Shown here piece by piece: positions 1 through 9,900 of a stretch of DNA of 64,000 nucleotides (the stretch's first letter is position 1; every line of letters starts with the position of its first letter). Origin of the DNA: Brevibacterium luteolum (GTDB lineage: Bacteria; Actinomycetota; Actinomycetes; Actinomycetales; Brevibacteriaceae); assembly GCF_013004595.1 (NCBI RefSeq), contig NZ_JABEMC010000007.1:1-64000 (forward strand). The letters are read 5' to 3'. A program made the translations under genes and the position numbers. The notes under the pieces are model-generated. The model saw only the letters and a program-made list of their open reading frames with translations. It had not been told where the DNA came from and made no database searches.

Positions 1-116
1 ACGAACTCCGGCCCCACGAGGCCATCTCATGGAACCGGCCCAAGGAGGTGCACCTGGGCCTAGCCGACCCCACCACCCCGACATTCAAAACCAAGGAAAT
101 CCTGCCAACTACTTGA
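1..116 (+). pseudogene. Transposase C-terminal fragment, cut by window start
   Basis: Reading frame 3 is open from the window edge to a TGA at 114-116. It encodes a peptide containing ELRPHEAISWNRP, which resembles the C-terminal end of DDE integrase-core transposases (IS3/IS481 type), where an RPHEA-like motif follows the catalytic Glu. Only the last 37 or so codons are visible, so the family cannot be fixed. It abuts a second, unrelated transposase fragment with no intergenic space, which points to nested insertion or deletion. Confidence 0.5.
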
Positions 117-368
117 CGCGGGACAGTCGGATCGATGGGCCGGGTCGGTGCTGCCGGTGATAATGCTGCGATGGAATCGTTCTTCGCCGTGCTGCAGAAG
201 AACGTCCTCGACCGGGGCCGATGGGACACGCGAGCGAGCTTACGTACAGCGATCGTGCACTGGGTCGAGCGGACCTATCACCGCAAGCGTCGGCAACGGC
301 GTTTAGGTAAACTGACCCCGGTTGAATACGAGCTTGTTCATCACAAGGCCGTCGCCCTGGCGGCATAA
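117..368 (+). pseudogene. IS3-family OrfB transposase, 3' fragment
   Basis: An ATG at 135 opens 77 codons, and the frame is open back to 117. The peptide carries SMGRVGAAGDNAAMESFF, followed by a C-terminus with YHRKRRQRRLGKLTPVEYE. This matches the end of the IS3-family integrase core: a conserved DNA-ESFF block with the catalytic Glu, then a terminal RRR..LG..(S/T)P..YE block. The upstream two thirds (OrfA, the helix-turn-helix and the first two catalytic Asp) are absent, so this is a remnant. No inverted repeat was recognised on its left side. Confidence 0.7.
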
Positions 369-369
369 A

Positions 370-1311
370 CCCCGGAGTCAACCAAACCTTCAGCAGTCCC
401 CAGAGACCATCGCCTGGCACCTGCAGCAGGAAGGTCTCCAGGTCCCGTCTAAGGCCACGATCCACCGGGTGCTTAAGGACGCTGGCCGGGTCACGCCCGC
501 CCCGCACAAGCGCCCGAAGTCCAGCTACCGACGATTCGCTGCCGAGTTGCCAAATGAGATGTGGCAAACCGACATCACACACACCTTGCTCAGTGACGGC
601 AGCCGAGCTGACATCCTCGACTTCCTCGATGATCATTCCCGCTATCTGTTACGCATCCGCGCGTTCCTGCCCTGTACCGGTGCTGACGTTGTCGCCGTGA
701 TGGACGAGCTGATCAGCACCTTCGGCCCGCCAGCAGCCACCCTCAGCGATAACGGCTTAGTCTTCACCAGCCGCATGACCGGCCGGCCTGGAGCCAAGAA
801 CGGTTTCGAAACCCTGCTGGCAGCCCACCACATCAAACAGAAGAACGGCAAACCCGGCCACCCACAGACCCAGGGCAAGATCGAGCGCTTCCACCAGACC
901 CTGAAGAACCGCCTACAGGCCCGCTACAGCCCACCAGCATCCCTGGACCAACTCCAGCAACAGCTCGATGCTACCCGGCACTGGTACAACAACGAACGCC
1001 CCCATCGAGCTATCGGCATGCGTACACCCCGGCAAGCTTACGAAGCACTGCCCAAAGCCAGCCCTGCCACCACTTCCCAGATCGAGTACCGCACCCGCGT
1101 CGACGCCGTCGACAAAGACGGCAAAGTCACCGTCCGATACGCCGGAAGACTGCGCCATCTAGGCATCGGCCGAGCCCACCGCGGACGCCTAATACTCATG
1201 CTCATCCACGACCGCGACGTCATCACCAGCGACCGCACAACCGGCGAAATCATCGCCTACCACCACATCGACCCAGCCAAGAACTACCAGCCCAAACGAG
1301 ACACCCTGTAA
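370..1311 (+). pseudogene. IS481-type transposase, N-terminally truncated
   Basis: The DDE integrase core is intact: WQTDITHT (first Asp), LSDNGLVFTSR (second Asp) and KIERFHQTLKN (Glu). After it comes the C-terminal tail common in IS481 elements (RHLGIGRAHRG, then DRTTGEIIAYHHIDP). The N-terminal helix-turn-helix is missing: recognisable sequence begins at about 370 with QPNLQQSPETIAWHLQQEG. The in-frame ATG at 322 lies inside the preceding IS3 fragment and encodes out-of-frame residues. The gene therefore looks 5'-truncated by recombination with the IS3 remnant and is probably inactive. The right end of the element is visible downstream. Confidence 0.75.
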
Positions 1312-1369
1312 CGAACCCCCAGCCCAGACACGACGACGGCCCCCAGGGTTTTCCCTGAGAGCCTTCCTC

Positions 1370-1420
1370 GTTGTCAACGATGTCCCAAGACATCTGTCAA
1401 CTATGTCCCGATACAGGACA
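1370..1420. repeat. Right end of IS481-type element with subterminal repeats
   Basis: Two near-identical direct repeats of the form TGTCAAC(G/T)ATGTCCC lie here, starting near 1374 and 1397. Read on the minus strand, the outer end begins TGTCCTGTATCGGGACATAG, which has the look of an IS481-family terminal inverted repeat. I take 1420 as the right boundary of the element, 4 bp from the 3' end of the tRNA gene. The matching left terminus was not found in the window, consistent with the truncated transposase. Confidence 0.55.
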
Positions 1421-1424
1421 CTTG

Positions 1425-1497
1425 TGGAGCTAAGGGGAATCGAACCCCTGACCTTCTCATTGCGAACGAGACGCTCTACCAACTGAGCTATAGCCCC
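1425..1497 (-). tRNA. tRNA-Ala (anticodon CGC)
   Basis: The minus strand folds as a full cloverleaf. The 7-bp acceptor stem pairs 1491-1497 with 1426-1432 (one G-U), with discriminator A at 1425. The D-arm contains AGCTCAGTTGGTAGAGC. The anticodon stem encloses the 7-nt loop TTCGCAA, giving anticodon CGC (Ala, codon GCG). The T-arm contains GGTTCGATTCC. No CCA is encoded, as is common in actinobacteria. The flanking IS end sits immediately 3' of the gene. Confidence 0.93.
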
Positions 1498-1754
1498 AAG
1501 CCGCCGTCATCTGGACGGCGGTGACACCAGTACTTTACTCCCTCCCACCAACTGCAGCCAAGATGGCAAGGGTCGGGGGCTGCGAAACGTACCGGTGGGC
1601 GTTCTCTGCCCGATATCTCGGAACACCGCGCCTGCCAGCTGCCTACGCGGCTAGTGTGGGAAAACAGCAGACGCCAGTCCGCCAGCGCCGGCGGCGTCTG
1701 TGCGATGATTCCCAGCGGCAGCGACGGCCGACAGTGACGAAGACAGGTGATGGC
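1498..1754. other. Intergenic region with two hairpins
   Basis: Two inverted repeats are visible. CCGCCGTC (1501-1508) pairs with GACGGCGG (1514-1521) and lies just 5' of the tRNA. CAGACGCC (1668-1675) pairs with GGCGTCTG (1693-1700) and lies 55 nt before the lldD start. The second sits in the expected leader of lldD, so it could be an operator or leader structure. No convincing -35/-10 pair was identified. Confidence 0.35.
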
Positions 1755-2972
1755 ATGAAGATCTCCGAGGCGCTGAGTTTGGTGCGCATGGGGCGTCCCG
1801 AGCTCAACCGAGTGCAGCGCTTTCGCGCCCGCTGCCGCACGGTCGCCGACGTCGAGGCGGCCGCCCGCCGAGCGCTGCCGCGGCCGGTCTTCGATTACAT
1901 CGCAGGTGGAGCCGATGACGAGGTGACGCTGGCGGAGAACGTAGGCGCTTATACCGCGTGGCGTTTTCAGCCGCAGGTGCTGCGCGACGTCGCCGAGGTC
2001 GACCTTTCCACCGAGATCTTCGGCCGCCGGTCCGTGCTGCCGTTCGGGCTCGCGCCGACCGGATACACCAAGATGATCGCCTCGGCTGGTGAACCCGCCG
2101 TCGCTCGTGCCGCCGCCGATGCGGGGATCCCCTATGTGCTCTCGACGATGGCCTCGACGTCGCTGGAGGATCTGGCTGCCGTGCCGCCGGCCGGCCGGGC
2201 GGACCGGTGGTTTCAGCTCTACGTGTGGAAGGACCGCGGCCTTACCGCAGGACTCATTGCACGTGCCGCAGCCGCGGGCTACCGGGTGCTCGAAGTCGCT
2301 GTTGACACCCACGTCTCCGGGTTCCGCGGCCGGGACGTGCGCAACGGCCTCACCATCCCGCCGCAGCTGACCCCTGGCGCGCTGCTCGACATCGCCAGTA
2401 GGCCCCGGTACTGGACGCAGATGCTCGCCCACCCGATGATCGAATTCGCCAATGTCGCCGGATCCGATGCCGGGTACACGATTGAGAACATCTCCCAGCA
2501 GTTCGATCCGAGCCTGGACTGGGACACGCTGGCCTGGATTCGGTCGCTGTGGGACGGCCCGCTTCTCCTCAAAGGACCCGTCAGCGCTGCCGATGCACTG
2601 CGGGCGCAGCAGCTCGGCGTCGACGGCGTCCACCTGTCCAACCACGGCGGCCGGCAGCTTGACCGCTGCGTCGTCCCCCTCGACCTCGTCCCTCTCGTTC
2701 GGGCCGCGGCCGGGGAAGAGTTCACGATCCTCGTCGACTCCGGGATCCGACACGGCACCGACATCGCCGTCGCACTCGCCCGCGGCGCTGATGCAGCATT
2801 CATCGGCCGACCCTACCTCTACGGTCTCGCGGCCGCCGGCCAGTCGGGAGTCGCCCATGTCATCGACATCCTCCGCACGCAGCTCACCCGTACCCTGCAG
2901 CTAGCGGGAGTCGCGACTGTCGACGAGCTGCGCACCCACGGCCACGAGCTGCTGAACCCGACAGGGCGATGA
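1755..2972 (+). CDS. lldD: FMN-dependent L-lactate dehydrogenase (LldD type)
   Basis: This is a 405-residue alpha-hydroxy-acid oxidase/dehydrogenase with FMN bound in a TIM barrel. Family landmarks are FDYIAGGADDE (about 46-56), the FMN-phosphate region LAPTGYTK (about 98-105), the catalytic block LSNHGGRQLD with the base His near residue 297, and DSGIRHGTDIAVALARGAD followed by FIGRPYLYGLAAAG for phosphate binding. Overall shape matches the actinobacterial quinone-linked lactate dehydrogenase (LldD/LldD2) more than plant glycolate oxidase. The frame is open far upstream, but the ATG at 1755 is preceded by ACAGGTG and begins the homologous region. A separate lutABC lactate system lies at 26.5-29.9 kb. 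Lactate 2-monooxygenase or another 2-hydroxyacid as substrate cannot be excluded. Confidence 0.85.
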   Translation: MKISEALSLVRMGRPELNRVQRFRARCRTVADVEAAARRALPRPVFDYIAGGADDEVTLAENVGAYTAWRFQPQVLRDVAEVDLSTEIFGRRSVLPFGLAPTGYTKMIASAGEPAVARAAADAGIPYVLSTMASTSLEDLAAVPPAGRADRWFQLYVWKDRGLTAGLIARAAAAGYRVLEVAVDTHVSGFRGRDVRNGLTIPPQLTPGALLDIASRPRYWTQMLAHPMIEFANVAGSDAGYTIENISQQFDPSLDWDTLAWIRSLWDGPLLLKGPVSAADALRAQQLGVDGVHLSNHGGRQLDRCVVPLDLVPLVRAAAGEEFTILVDSGIRHGTDIAVALARGADAAFIGRPYLYGLAAAGQSGVAHVIDILRTQLTRTLQLAGVATVDELRTHGHELLNPTGR

Positions 2973-3175
2973 CGCGACGGCACCGCCCGTGGTGCGCTCA
3001 ACCGGTGCTCTCGCCGGGCCCGGAGGTCACGCTGAGGCTGCTGCGATCCTCCGCCCAATCGCAGAACGCATCGAGCGTCTCGAAGATGGCCGCCTCTGCG
3101 TAGTGGTCAGGTTGCCAGGGCGCCCATTCGGCTAAGGTCACCGGCCTCCCGCGGCGCTTCAGCTCCCAGGGCGGT

Positions 3176-3181
3176 TAAGCT
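3176..3181 (+). promoter_or_regulatory. Putative -10 box for leaderless P-type ATPase transcript
   Basis: TAAGCT fits the actinobacterial TANNNT -10 consensus and ends exactly 6 nt before the ATG at 3188. No Shine-Dalgarno sequence precedes that ATG. The spacing predicts transcription starting at the A of the start codon. No good -35 element was seen. The 215-bp gap after lldD shows no other clear signal. Confidence 0.4.
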
Positions 3182-3187
3182 CAGGCC

Positions 3188-5914
3188 ATGAGCTCTTCTC
3201 TGCTTGACGACTGTGCCCTCAGTGATGCTCACGCCCGCACAGCCGCAGACGTCGTCTCTGCACTCGACACCTCGGCGACCGCCGGACTGACGCAGGCCGC
3301 AGCCGCTGAGCGGCTCGAGCGCTGCGGTCGCAACGAGCTGGCCGCAGCGCCCTCAGAGCCGATCTGGCGGCGGGTGCTCAGGCTGCTGAACGAACCGCTG
3401 ACCTACCTGCTGCTGGCGGCGATCCTCGTCTCCCTCATCGCCTGGGCCGCCGAGGGCCGGCACGGGGCGCCGATCGACGCGATCGTCATCGCCGCGGTCG
3501 TTGTGCTCAACACCGTCATCGGCTTGGTCCAAGAGCTCAAAGCCGCTGATGCGGTCGCCGCACTCAAGCAGATGACCAGCCCCACCGCTGCCGTCACCCG
3601 ATCCGGGCGCCCCCAGACCGTACCTGCTGCAGACCTCGTGCCCGGCGATCTCCTCCATCTGAGCGAAGGCGATGCGGTGCCGGCTGACGCTCGCCTGCTC
3701 ACCGGCAGCCGGCTGATGGTCGCCGAAGCCGCGCTGACCGGGGAGTCCGTGCCCGTGCACAAGCACACTGAGCCCGTCTCAGCTGACACGCCGCTGGCCG
3801 ATCGCCTGTCGATGGTGCATGCGGGCACCGCTGTCACACAGGGCGGCGGCACGGCCGTCATCACCGGCACCGGCGCCCGTTCCGAGATCGGCCGGATCGC
3901 CGGCATGATCTCCAGCGCTGGTGAGACCGACACGCCCCTGCAGAAGGAGATGGCGGCAGTCGGCAAGATGCTCACCATCGCCGTCATCGTGATCGCGCTG
4001 GCCGTCATGGCCACCGTCTACCTCACCACCGCCGATCATTCGACGGCTTCCCTCGTGACGATCCTGCTGTTGGGCGTCTCACTGGCCGTGGCTGCGGTGC
4101 CCGAGGGACTGACGGCGATCGTGTCGGTGATCCTGGCGATCGGCGTGCGCCGGATGGCCTCCCACGAGGCGATCGTCAAGCAGCTCGACGCCGTCGAATC
4201 GCTCGGCTCAGCCGGTGTGGTGTGCACCGACAAGACCGGCACCCTGACGCTCAACCAGATGACGATCGACCAGGTCATCACCGCCGACGGCCGCCACCAC
4301 ATCTCCGACCCTCAGGCCGCTGGGACCCTGGAGCTCGGCTCGATCGCCTCGAACGCCCGGCTGACTGCCGATGGCCCGATCGGCGACCCGACCGAAGCTG
4401 CGTTCCTCCTCGCCTGCGCTGACGCCGGCATCGCCGTCCCGCAGACCCACCGCTTCGACGAGCTGCCGTTCTCGTCTGAGCGCAAGCGCATGTCCGTGCT
4501 CGTCGCCGGCGACACCGGTGACAGCCGGCAGCTGGTGATGAAGGGCGCACCCGATGTGGTGCTCGCCCGCTGCACCCACGTGCGCACGGCAGAAGGGGAC
4601 GTCGAGGCCACCCCCGAGGTGCTCGAACGTCTCGATGAGGAGGTCACCGCACTGGCCGGGGAGGCCTACCGGACACTGGCCGTGGCCGCGCGCGAGGTGC
4701 CCGCCGCCTCGGGCGCGGGGGAGAATCCCGAGGTGAGCCTGGGAGAGGAGATGGAGCACGGGCTGACCTTTGTGGGCATGGTTGCAATGATCGACCCGCC
4801 CCGACCCGAGGCGAAGGCGGCGATCGCGCAGGCCCAGCAGGCCGGGATTCGGGTCATCATGATCACCGGTGACCACCCGCTGACGGCCGAGCGGATCGCC
4901 GCAGACCTCGGCATCGACGACCCGAAGGCGCTCACCGGCGCGCAGCTGAGCGAACTGACCGACGCGCAGTTCGCCGAGGCGGTCGAGACCACCTCCGTGT
5001 TCGCTCGCGTCGACCCGAGCCACAAGCTGCGGATCGTCGAGCACTTACAGGACCACGGTCACGTCGTGGCGATGACCGGCGACGGTGTCAACGACGCACC
5101 GGCGCTCAAGCGCGCCGACATCGGCGTGGCGATGGGCATCACCGGCACGCAGGTCTCGCATGATGCGGCGACGATGGTCCTCGCCGATGACAATTTCGCT
5201 TCGATCATCACCGCCGTCAAACAGGGCCGCGGCATCTACTCCAACCTCAAGAAGGTGCTGCGCTACCTGCTGTCGTCGAACATGGGCGAGGTGTTCACCG
5301 TCTTTGGCGGTGTCGTGTTCGCCGGGGTGCTCGGCCTCGTCCAGGCCGACGGTGCGGTGATCCTGCCGCTGTTGGCCACGCAGATCCTGTGGGTCAACCT
5401 CGTCACCGACTCCACGCCGGCGCTCGCGCTGGGCGTCGATCCGGTCGATGAGCGGGTGATGACGAAACCGCCGCGCCGGCCCGACCAGCGAGCGCTCGAC
5501 GGCCGCGAATGGGCGCGGATCCTCAGCACCGGATTCGTCATGGCTGTGCTGTCGCTGCTCGCCCTCGACGCGTGCCTGCCCGGCGGGCTCATCGCTGGTG
5601 ACGACGATGCGGCCACCGGCCGGACGGTCGCGTTCACCGTGCTCGTCGTCCTGCAGCTGGTGAACACGCTGTCGGTCCGGCACGCACACACGACGATGTT
5701 CGCCGGCCTGTTCACCAACCACTGGCTGTGGCTGGCGCTGGCCACCGGCCTGCTGCTGCAGCTGCTTGTCGTCTACCTGCCGATTCTTAACACCGCGTTC
5801 TCGACGGTGCCGCTCGACGGGGAGCACTGGCTGCTCGTCATCGGCTGGGCGGTCGTCTTCATCATCGTCGAAGAGCTGCGGCGGGCGGTCGTACGGATCG
5901 CCGGGCGGGGCTGA
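3188..5914 (+). CDS. P2A-type cation-transporting ATPase (Ca2+ pump like)
   Basis: This 908-residue protein has the complete P-type ATPase plan. It has an N-terminal cation-ATPase domain, the actuator motif LTGES (about 183-187), M4 with PEGLT (about 304-308), the phosphorylation motif DKTGTLT (Asp near 348), a nucleotide-binding domain with KGAPDVVL, TGDGVNDAPALKRAD (about 628-642), and M5/M6. Residues equivalent to the SERCA calcium ligands are present: the Glu of PEGL, Asn and Glu in SSNMGEVF (M5), and Asn, Thr and Asp in WVNLVTDSTPALALG (M6). This places it in the SERCA/PMR1/CtpF group that exports Ca2+ or Mn2+, rather than with heavy-metal or Na+/K+ pumps. The gene is monocistronic with a terminator directly after it. 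The exact ion remains inferred. Confidence 0.88.
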   Translation: MSSSLLDDCALSDAHARTAADVVSALDTSATAGLTQAAAAERLERCGRNELAAAPSEPIWRRVLRLLNEPLTYLLLAAILVSLIAWAAEGRHGAPIDAIVIAAVVVLNTVIGLVQELKAADAVAALKQMTSPTAAVTRSGRPQTVPAADLVPGDLLHLSEGDAVPADARLLTGSRLMVAEAALTGESVPVHKHTEPVSADTPLADRLSMVHAGTAVTQGGGTAVITGTGARSEIGRIAGMISSAGETDTPLQKEMAAVGKMLTIAVIVIALAVMATVYLTTADHSTASLVTILLLGVSLAVAAVPEGLTAIVSVILAIGVRRMASHEAIVKQLDAVESLGSAGVVCTDKTGTLTLNQMTIDQVITADGRHHISDPQAAGTLELGSIASNARLTADGPIGDPTEAAFLLACADAGIAVPQTHRFDELPFSSERKRMSVLVAGDTGDSRQLVMKGAPDVVLARCTHVRTAEGDVEATPEVLERLDEEVTALAGEAYRTLAVAAREVPAASGAGENPEVSLGEEMEHGLTFVGMVAMIDPPRPEAKAAIAQAQQAGIRVIMITGDHPLTAERIAADLGIDDPKALTGAQLSELTDAQFAEAVETTSVFARVDPSHKLRIVEHLQDHGHVVAMTGDGVNDAPALKRADIGVAMGITGTQVSHDAATMVLADDNFASIITAVKQGRGIYSNLKKVLRYLLSSNMGEVFTVFGGVVFAGVLGLVQADGAVILPLLATQILWVNLVTDSTPALALGVDPVDERVMTKPPRRPDQRALDGREWARILSTGFVMAVLSLLALDACLPGGLIAGDDDAATGRTVAFTVLVVLQLVNTLSVRHAHTTMFAGLFTNHWLWLALATGLLLQLLVVYLPILNTAFSTVPLDGEHWLLVIGWAVVFIIVEELRRAVVRIAGRG

Positions 5915-5944
5915 GTCGGCTCGCTGCTCATGTGCTGATGGCAA

Positions 5945-5979
5945 GACGGCTGCCGCACCAGTGCGGTGCGGCAGCCGTC
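5945..5979. terminator. Bidirectional hairpin terminator
   Basis: Perfect 15-bp arms (GACGGCTGCCGCACC and its complement) are separated by AGTGC. The hairpin lies between the convergent P-type ATPase gene and the SDR gene and can serve both. There is no T-tract, as is usual for high-GC actinobacterial terminators. Confidence 0.8.
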
Positions 5980-6008
5980 CGCCGTTCCCGAGGTGTGGGG
6001 CCGGAAGC

Positions 6009-6830
6009 TCAGACGCCGGCCCAGCCGCCGTCGCTGGCGATGATCGCCCCGGAGATGTTGGTGGAGTCGTCGCTGAGCAGGTAGGTGATGAGCGCCGCCT
6101 GCTGCTGTGCGGTCGAGGGCAGGCCCGGAACGAGGCTGAAGTACTTCGGCAGGCGCGCGGCAGCGAACTCGGATCCGAAGTTCACCTCGATGCTTGTGGC
6201 CACACCGCCGGGACAGACCGCATTGAAGCGCAGGCCTTCCTCGGCGTACATGAACGCACTGTTCTTCGTCAGCCCGTTGAGCGCATGCTTCGAAGCGGTG
6301 TAGGCGGCACCGGCGGCTGAGCCGCGGAGACCAGCCTCGGATCCGACATTGACGACGTTGCCGGCCTTCTGCGGCAGCATCACCGTCACGACCGCACGGG
6401 TTAGCTTCATGACGCCGGTGAGGTTGACCCGCAGGACCGCGTCCCAGATGTCGTCCTTGACGTCATGGACGGGGGAGAAGTCGTCCATGATGCCGGCGAC
6501 ATTGGCCAGACCATCGATGCGCTCGCCGGCCGCGTCGACGATCTTCGCAACGTCGCCGTCGTCGCTGACATCCCCGGCGACAGTCGTGATCGCCAGTTCG
6601 GATGCCTCCTGCTCCAGGTCTGCGAGTCGGTCAGCGGAGATGTCGCAGGCAATGACCTTCCCGCCTTCGCGGGCGATGCGCAGAGCTGCTGCACGGCCGA
6701 TGCCGGCTCCTGCCCCGGTGACGATGACGGTCTTGTTCTCGAATCGGCCGGGGGTGATCTTCTCGTCCCACTGCTGCACCTGCGGTGCGTCGGTGGCCTG
6801 GGTCTGCTGGGTTTCGGGTGCGTCGGTCAT
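6009..6830 (-). CDS. SDR-family NAD(P)-dependent oxidoreductase
   Basis: This is a 273-residue classical short-chain dehydrogenase. After a Gln-rich N-terminal extension of about 30 residues comes the Rossmann glycine motif TGAGAGIG (38-45), then CDIS at the end of beta-2 (Asp suggests NAD preference), NVAG, the catalytic Ser in NVGSEAG, YTASK (YxxxK) and a PGGV segment. The start is set by GGGAGGA 7 nt upstream of the ATG at 6830; the frame stays open 34 codons further but without a ribosome site. The substrate is unknown. It has its own leader with two palindromes. The SNF2 gene lies 126 bp upstream on the same strand. Confidence 0.85.
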   Translation of the reverse strand: MTDAPETQQTQATDAPQVQQWDEKITPGRFENKTVIVTGAGAGIGRAAALRIAREGGKVIACDISADRLADLEQEASELAITTVAGDVSDDGDVAKIVDAAGERIDGLANVAGIMDDFSPVHDVKDDIWDAVLRVNLTGVMKLTRAVVTVMLPQKAGNVVNVGSEAGLRGSAAGAAYTASKHALNGLTKNSAFMYAEEGLRFNAVCPGGVATSIEVNFGSEFAAARLPKYFSLVPGLPSTAQQQAALITYLLSDDSTNISGAIIASDGGWAGV

Positions 6831-6870
6831 TGGGCGTCCTCCCTGGAGGCAGTCGTAGCCATGAGCCGTC

Positions 6871-6901
6871 TCGCGCAGTTGCGCGATGCAGTCGATCGAC
6901 T
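6871..6901 (-). promoter_or_regulatory. Paired palindromes upstream of SDR gene
   Basis: Two perfect inverted repeats sit 41-71 nt before the SDR start: TCGCGCA-GT-TGCGCGA (6871-6886) and AGTCGATCGACT (6890-6901). A further AGTCGATCG copy follows at about 6904. Paired dyads at this distance suggest a repressor site or a structured leader. No regulator gene is adjacent, so the factor is unknown. Confidence 0.4.
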
Positions 6902-6956
6902 GGAGTCGATCGGGGGTTGTGGGCCGGCTCACACGCAGTCTATCGAGAGGCTGTGC

Positions 6957-9900
6957 CTAGTCTGCCGGGGTGAACAGCTCGCGGACATCGTCGGCAGTCA
7001 GCGCGGTGCTGAAAGCTCGTCCGTTGTCCATGAGGGCGTCGAAGAGCCGCGCCTTCTTCTGCTGCAGGGCGAGCACCTTCTCCTCGATGGTGCCGGCAGC
7101 GACGAGCCGGTAGACCATGACGTTCTTCGTCTGCCCGATCCGGTGTGTGCGGTCGATCGCCTGCGCCTCGGCAGCCGGGTTCCACCAGGGGTCGAGGAGG
7201 AAGACGTAGTCCGCCTCGGTCAGCGTGAGCCCGAATCCGCCGGCCTTGAGGCTGATGAGGAACACCGGTGCGGTGCCGGAGCGGAATCCGTCGATGACCT
7301 CGCCGCGGTTGCGTGTGCTGCCGTCGAGGTATGCGTAGTCGACGCCGATCGTATCGAGCCGCTCGGCGACGAGTCGCAGGCACGAGGTGAACTGGGAGAA
7401 GACGATGATCCGGTGCCCTTCGCTCAGCACCTCGTCGAGGCCGGAGAACAGCGCTTCGAGCTTGCTGGAGGGCACATCGGCGTATTCATCGCTGACGATC
7501 TGGGGTGACAGCGCGAGCATCCGCAGGAGGGTGAGCGACCGGAAAACCGTCATGCGGTGCTTGTCGAGATCGCCGACCATGCCGAGGACCTTCTTGCGCT
7601 CACGCTGGAGAACGAGGTCGTAGAGCTTCTTGTGCTTGGGTTCGAGCGGCACATGCAGTTCGTGCTCCTGCTTCGCGGGCAGCTCCTTGGCGACGAGGTC
7701 CTTCGTGCGCCTGAGCATGAACGGCCGCACCCGCCGGCGCAGCCGCTCCAGCCGAGCCTGCCGTCCGACATTGAGACGCTCCTGCACCGCCGCATCGTCG
7801 TCCGCAGAAGTGAGGACGCCGGACTCTGCAGTAAGCGCAGCGCCCTTCTCAATCGGCTTGACGTACTCCTCTTTGAACTTCACCGGTGAGGCGAACAGCC
7901 CCGGTGCTGTCAGGGAGAGCAGCGACCACAGATCCGTCAGCGAATTCTCCATCGGCGTACCGGTGATGGCGAGCGTGAACGGGGAGCGGACGTCACGGGC
8001 GACGCGGTAGGTCTTGGCGGTCTGGTTCTTGACGAACTGTGCCTCATCGAGGACGAAACCGCCCCACGGCAGTGCGGTGAATTCCTCGCCGTTGATGCGG
8101 AAGATCGTGTACGAGGTCAGCACGACATCGGCTCCGGCAATCGCCTCGGCGACCGGCTGCTTGCGTTTGTGCGTCGTCGTATCGAGCACTGCCACCTTCA
8201 GGTCCGGGGTGAAGCGGGCGGCCTCAGCCTGCCACACCGACACCACCGATGACGGGGCAACGACGAGGAACGGCGGCATCGTCTCACCGGTCTCAACGGC
8301 TCGCGCGCGAGCGTGAGTGATGAGGGTCAGAGTCTGCAGCGTCTTGCCCAGGCCCATATCGTCGGCGAGGATCCCGCCGAGGCTGTGCTCCCACAGGAAC
8401 GCCAGCCACCGGAACCCTTCGAGCTGGTAGCCGCGCAGCTCGGCACGCACCCCAACCGGCACCTCGGGCGCGGGAAGCTCCTCCAGCGAACCGAGCCGGC
8501 CGATCGACTCCCGCCACTCACGCGCGGGGACCGCCTCATCGGCGAGTTCGACGAGCTCATCCCAGATCGAGACCTGGTGGCGGCTGATCTTCGAGCGCTC
8601 CGGCTCCCACTCGCCGAGTGCCTCGGCCTCCTGCAGCAGTTCGCGCAGCCTGTCGAAGGCCGGATGGTCGAGGGAGAAGAATGTGTTGTCGACAAGCTGC
8701 AGGTGCGACTTGTGCTGGGCGAGTGCCGCGAAGAGGGGAGCGAATGGGATCCTCTTGCCGTCGATCGTGACCTCGAAGGCGAGGTTGAACCAGTCGCGGT
8801 CGTCTGTCGCCTCGGTCGTCACCCGCACCTGCGGGGGTGCGGTGAGCTCGGTGTAGTCGACGCGCTCGCCGCTGATGTCGACGACGACCTCGGGATGGTC
8901 CTCGAGTCGCGGCAGCGCCCGCACCGCGAACTGGGCGGCGTCGATTCCGATCAGATGCTCCTCATCGACGGTGGCGGCCGTCGGCCAGATCCGGCGGATC
9001 TCCTCGAGTACGGCGAGTTCGAGATCCGGCTCCCGGTGGTGCCAGCGATTGTGCGCGATCGGAAGGCGGCGTTTGGGGCCGTAGTACTCCCACGACCAGG
9101 TCAGCAGCAGGGACTGCTTGGGTTCGAACTCAACCTCAACGTGCAGGCGCGGGTCCCGGAACTCCGGCAGCTCTGCCGAGGCATCGTGGCTGGTGAGCGT
9201 GGCCAGACCGCGCAGCTCGGGGAGGAACTCGGTGAAGAACACCTCGGCGTCGTGATCGGGGACGCCGAGCGTCGTGCGGGAGGCGAGCATCTCACCGAGC
9301 GGTTCGGAGACTGGGGTGGATGTTTCGGCCAGGGTCAGGCGGAGGGTGTTGCCCGGCAGTCGGTCGATGAAGGCGATGGCGTTGTCCCCGATGCGGAACA
9401 CGTTCTCCGGTACGGTGCCGGCGAAGTCGATGAGGGCGGTGAAGGCGTAGCCGCCGGGCTGGCGCACGACGTCGACGATGACGTCGGCGGTCTCGATCGT
9501 CTTCTCCGTTCCCGAGGCGGTGGTGAGGGTGAGTGGGGAATGGGAGCTGACGACCCGCACTTCTGAGACGACACCGTGGCCGGTCAGCTCGATGCCGGTG
9601 TCCTGAGCGCGGGCGAGCAGCAGCCAGACGAGGGAGGGGTCGAAGGCAGAGAATACGGCGGTGTCGGGGTCGCTTCCGTAGGTGTAGCTGCGGGTGGTGT
9701 TCTGAGCGTGCAGCTGGCTCAGCGCTGCGGTGTGGTCACGGCGGATCCCGGGTGGGTCGGCCAAGCCGCGGGTGAAGTTGCGCCAGCCGAGCCCGCCTTT
9801 GATCCAGTTGTTCCGAGCACCGCGGCGCAGCGGTCGCAGGGTGACGCTGAGGCTGCCGAGGTCGATGTCGGAGAGGTTGACGACATCGGCGCTCGCGAGA

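Noticed and set aside
1425..1497. tRNA-Ala as a prophage or integrative element attachment site
   Set aside because: No integrase gene or duplicated tRNA 3' segment is present in the window; only IS remnants abut it.
1488..2858. Long minus-strand open frame antisense to lldD
   Set aside because: Its translation is Arg/Gly/Pro-rich without family motifs and covers a clear FMN enzyme on plus; a GC-rich shadow frame.
8313..9566. 417-codon plus-strand open frame inside the SNF2 gene
   Set aside because: It lies opposite conserved helicase sequence; composition is that of a reverse-frame artefact and no ribosome site is convincing.
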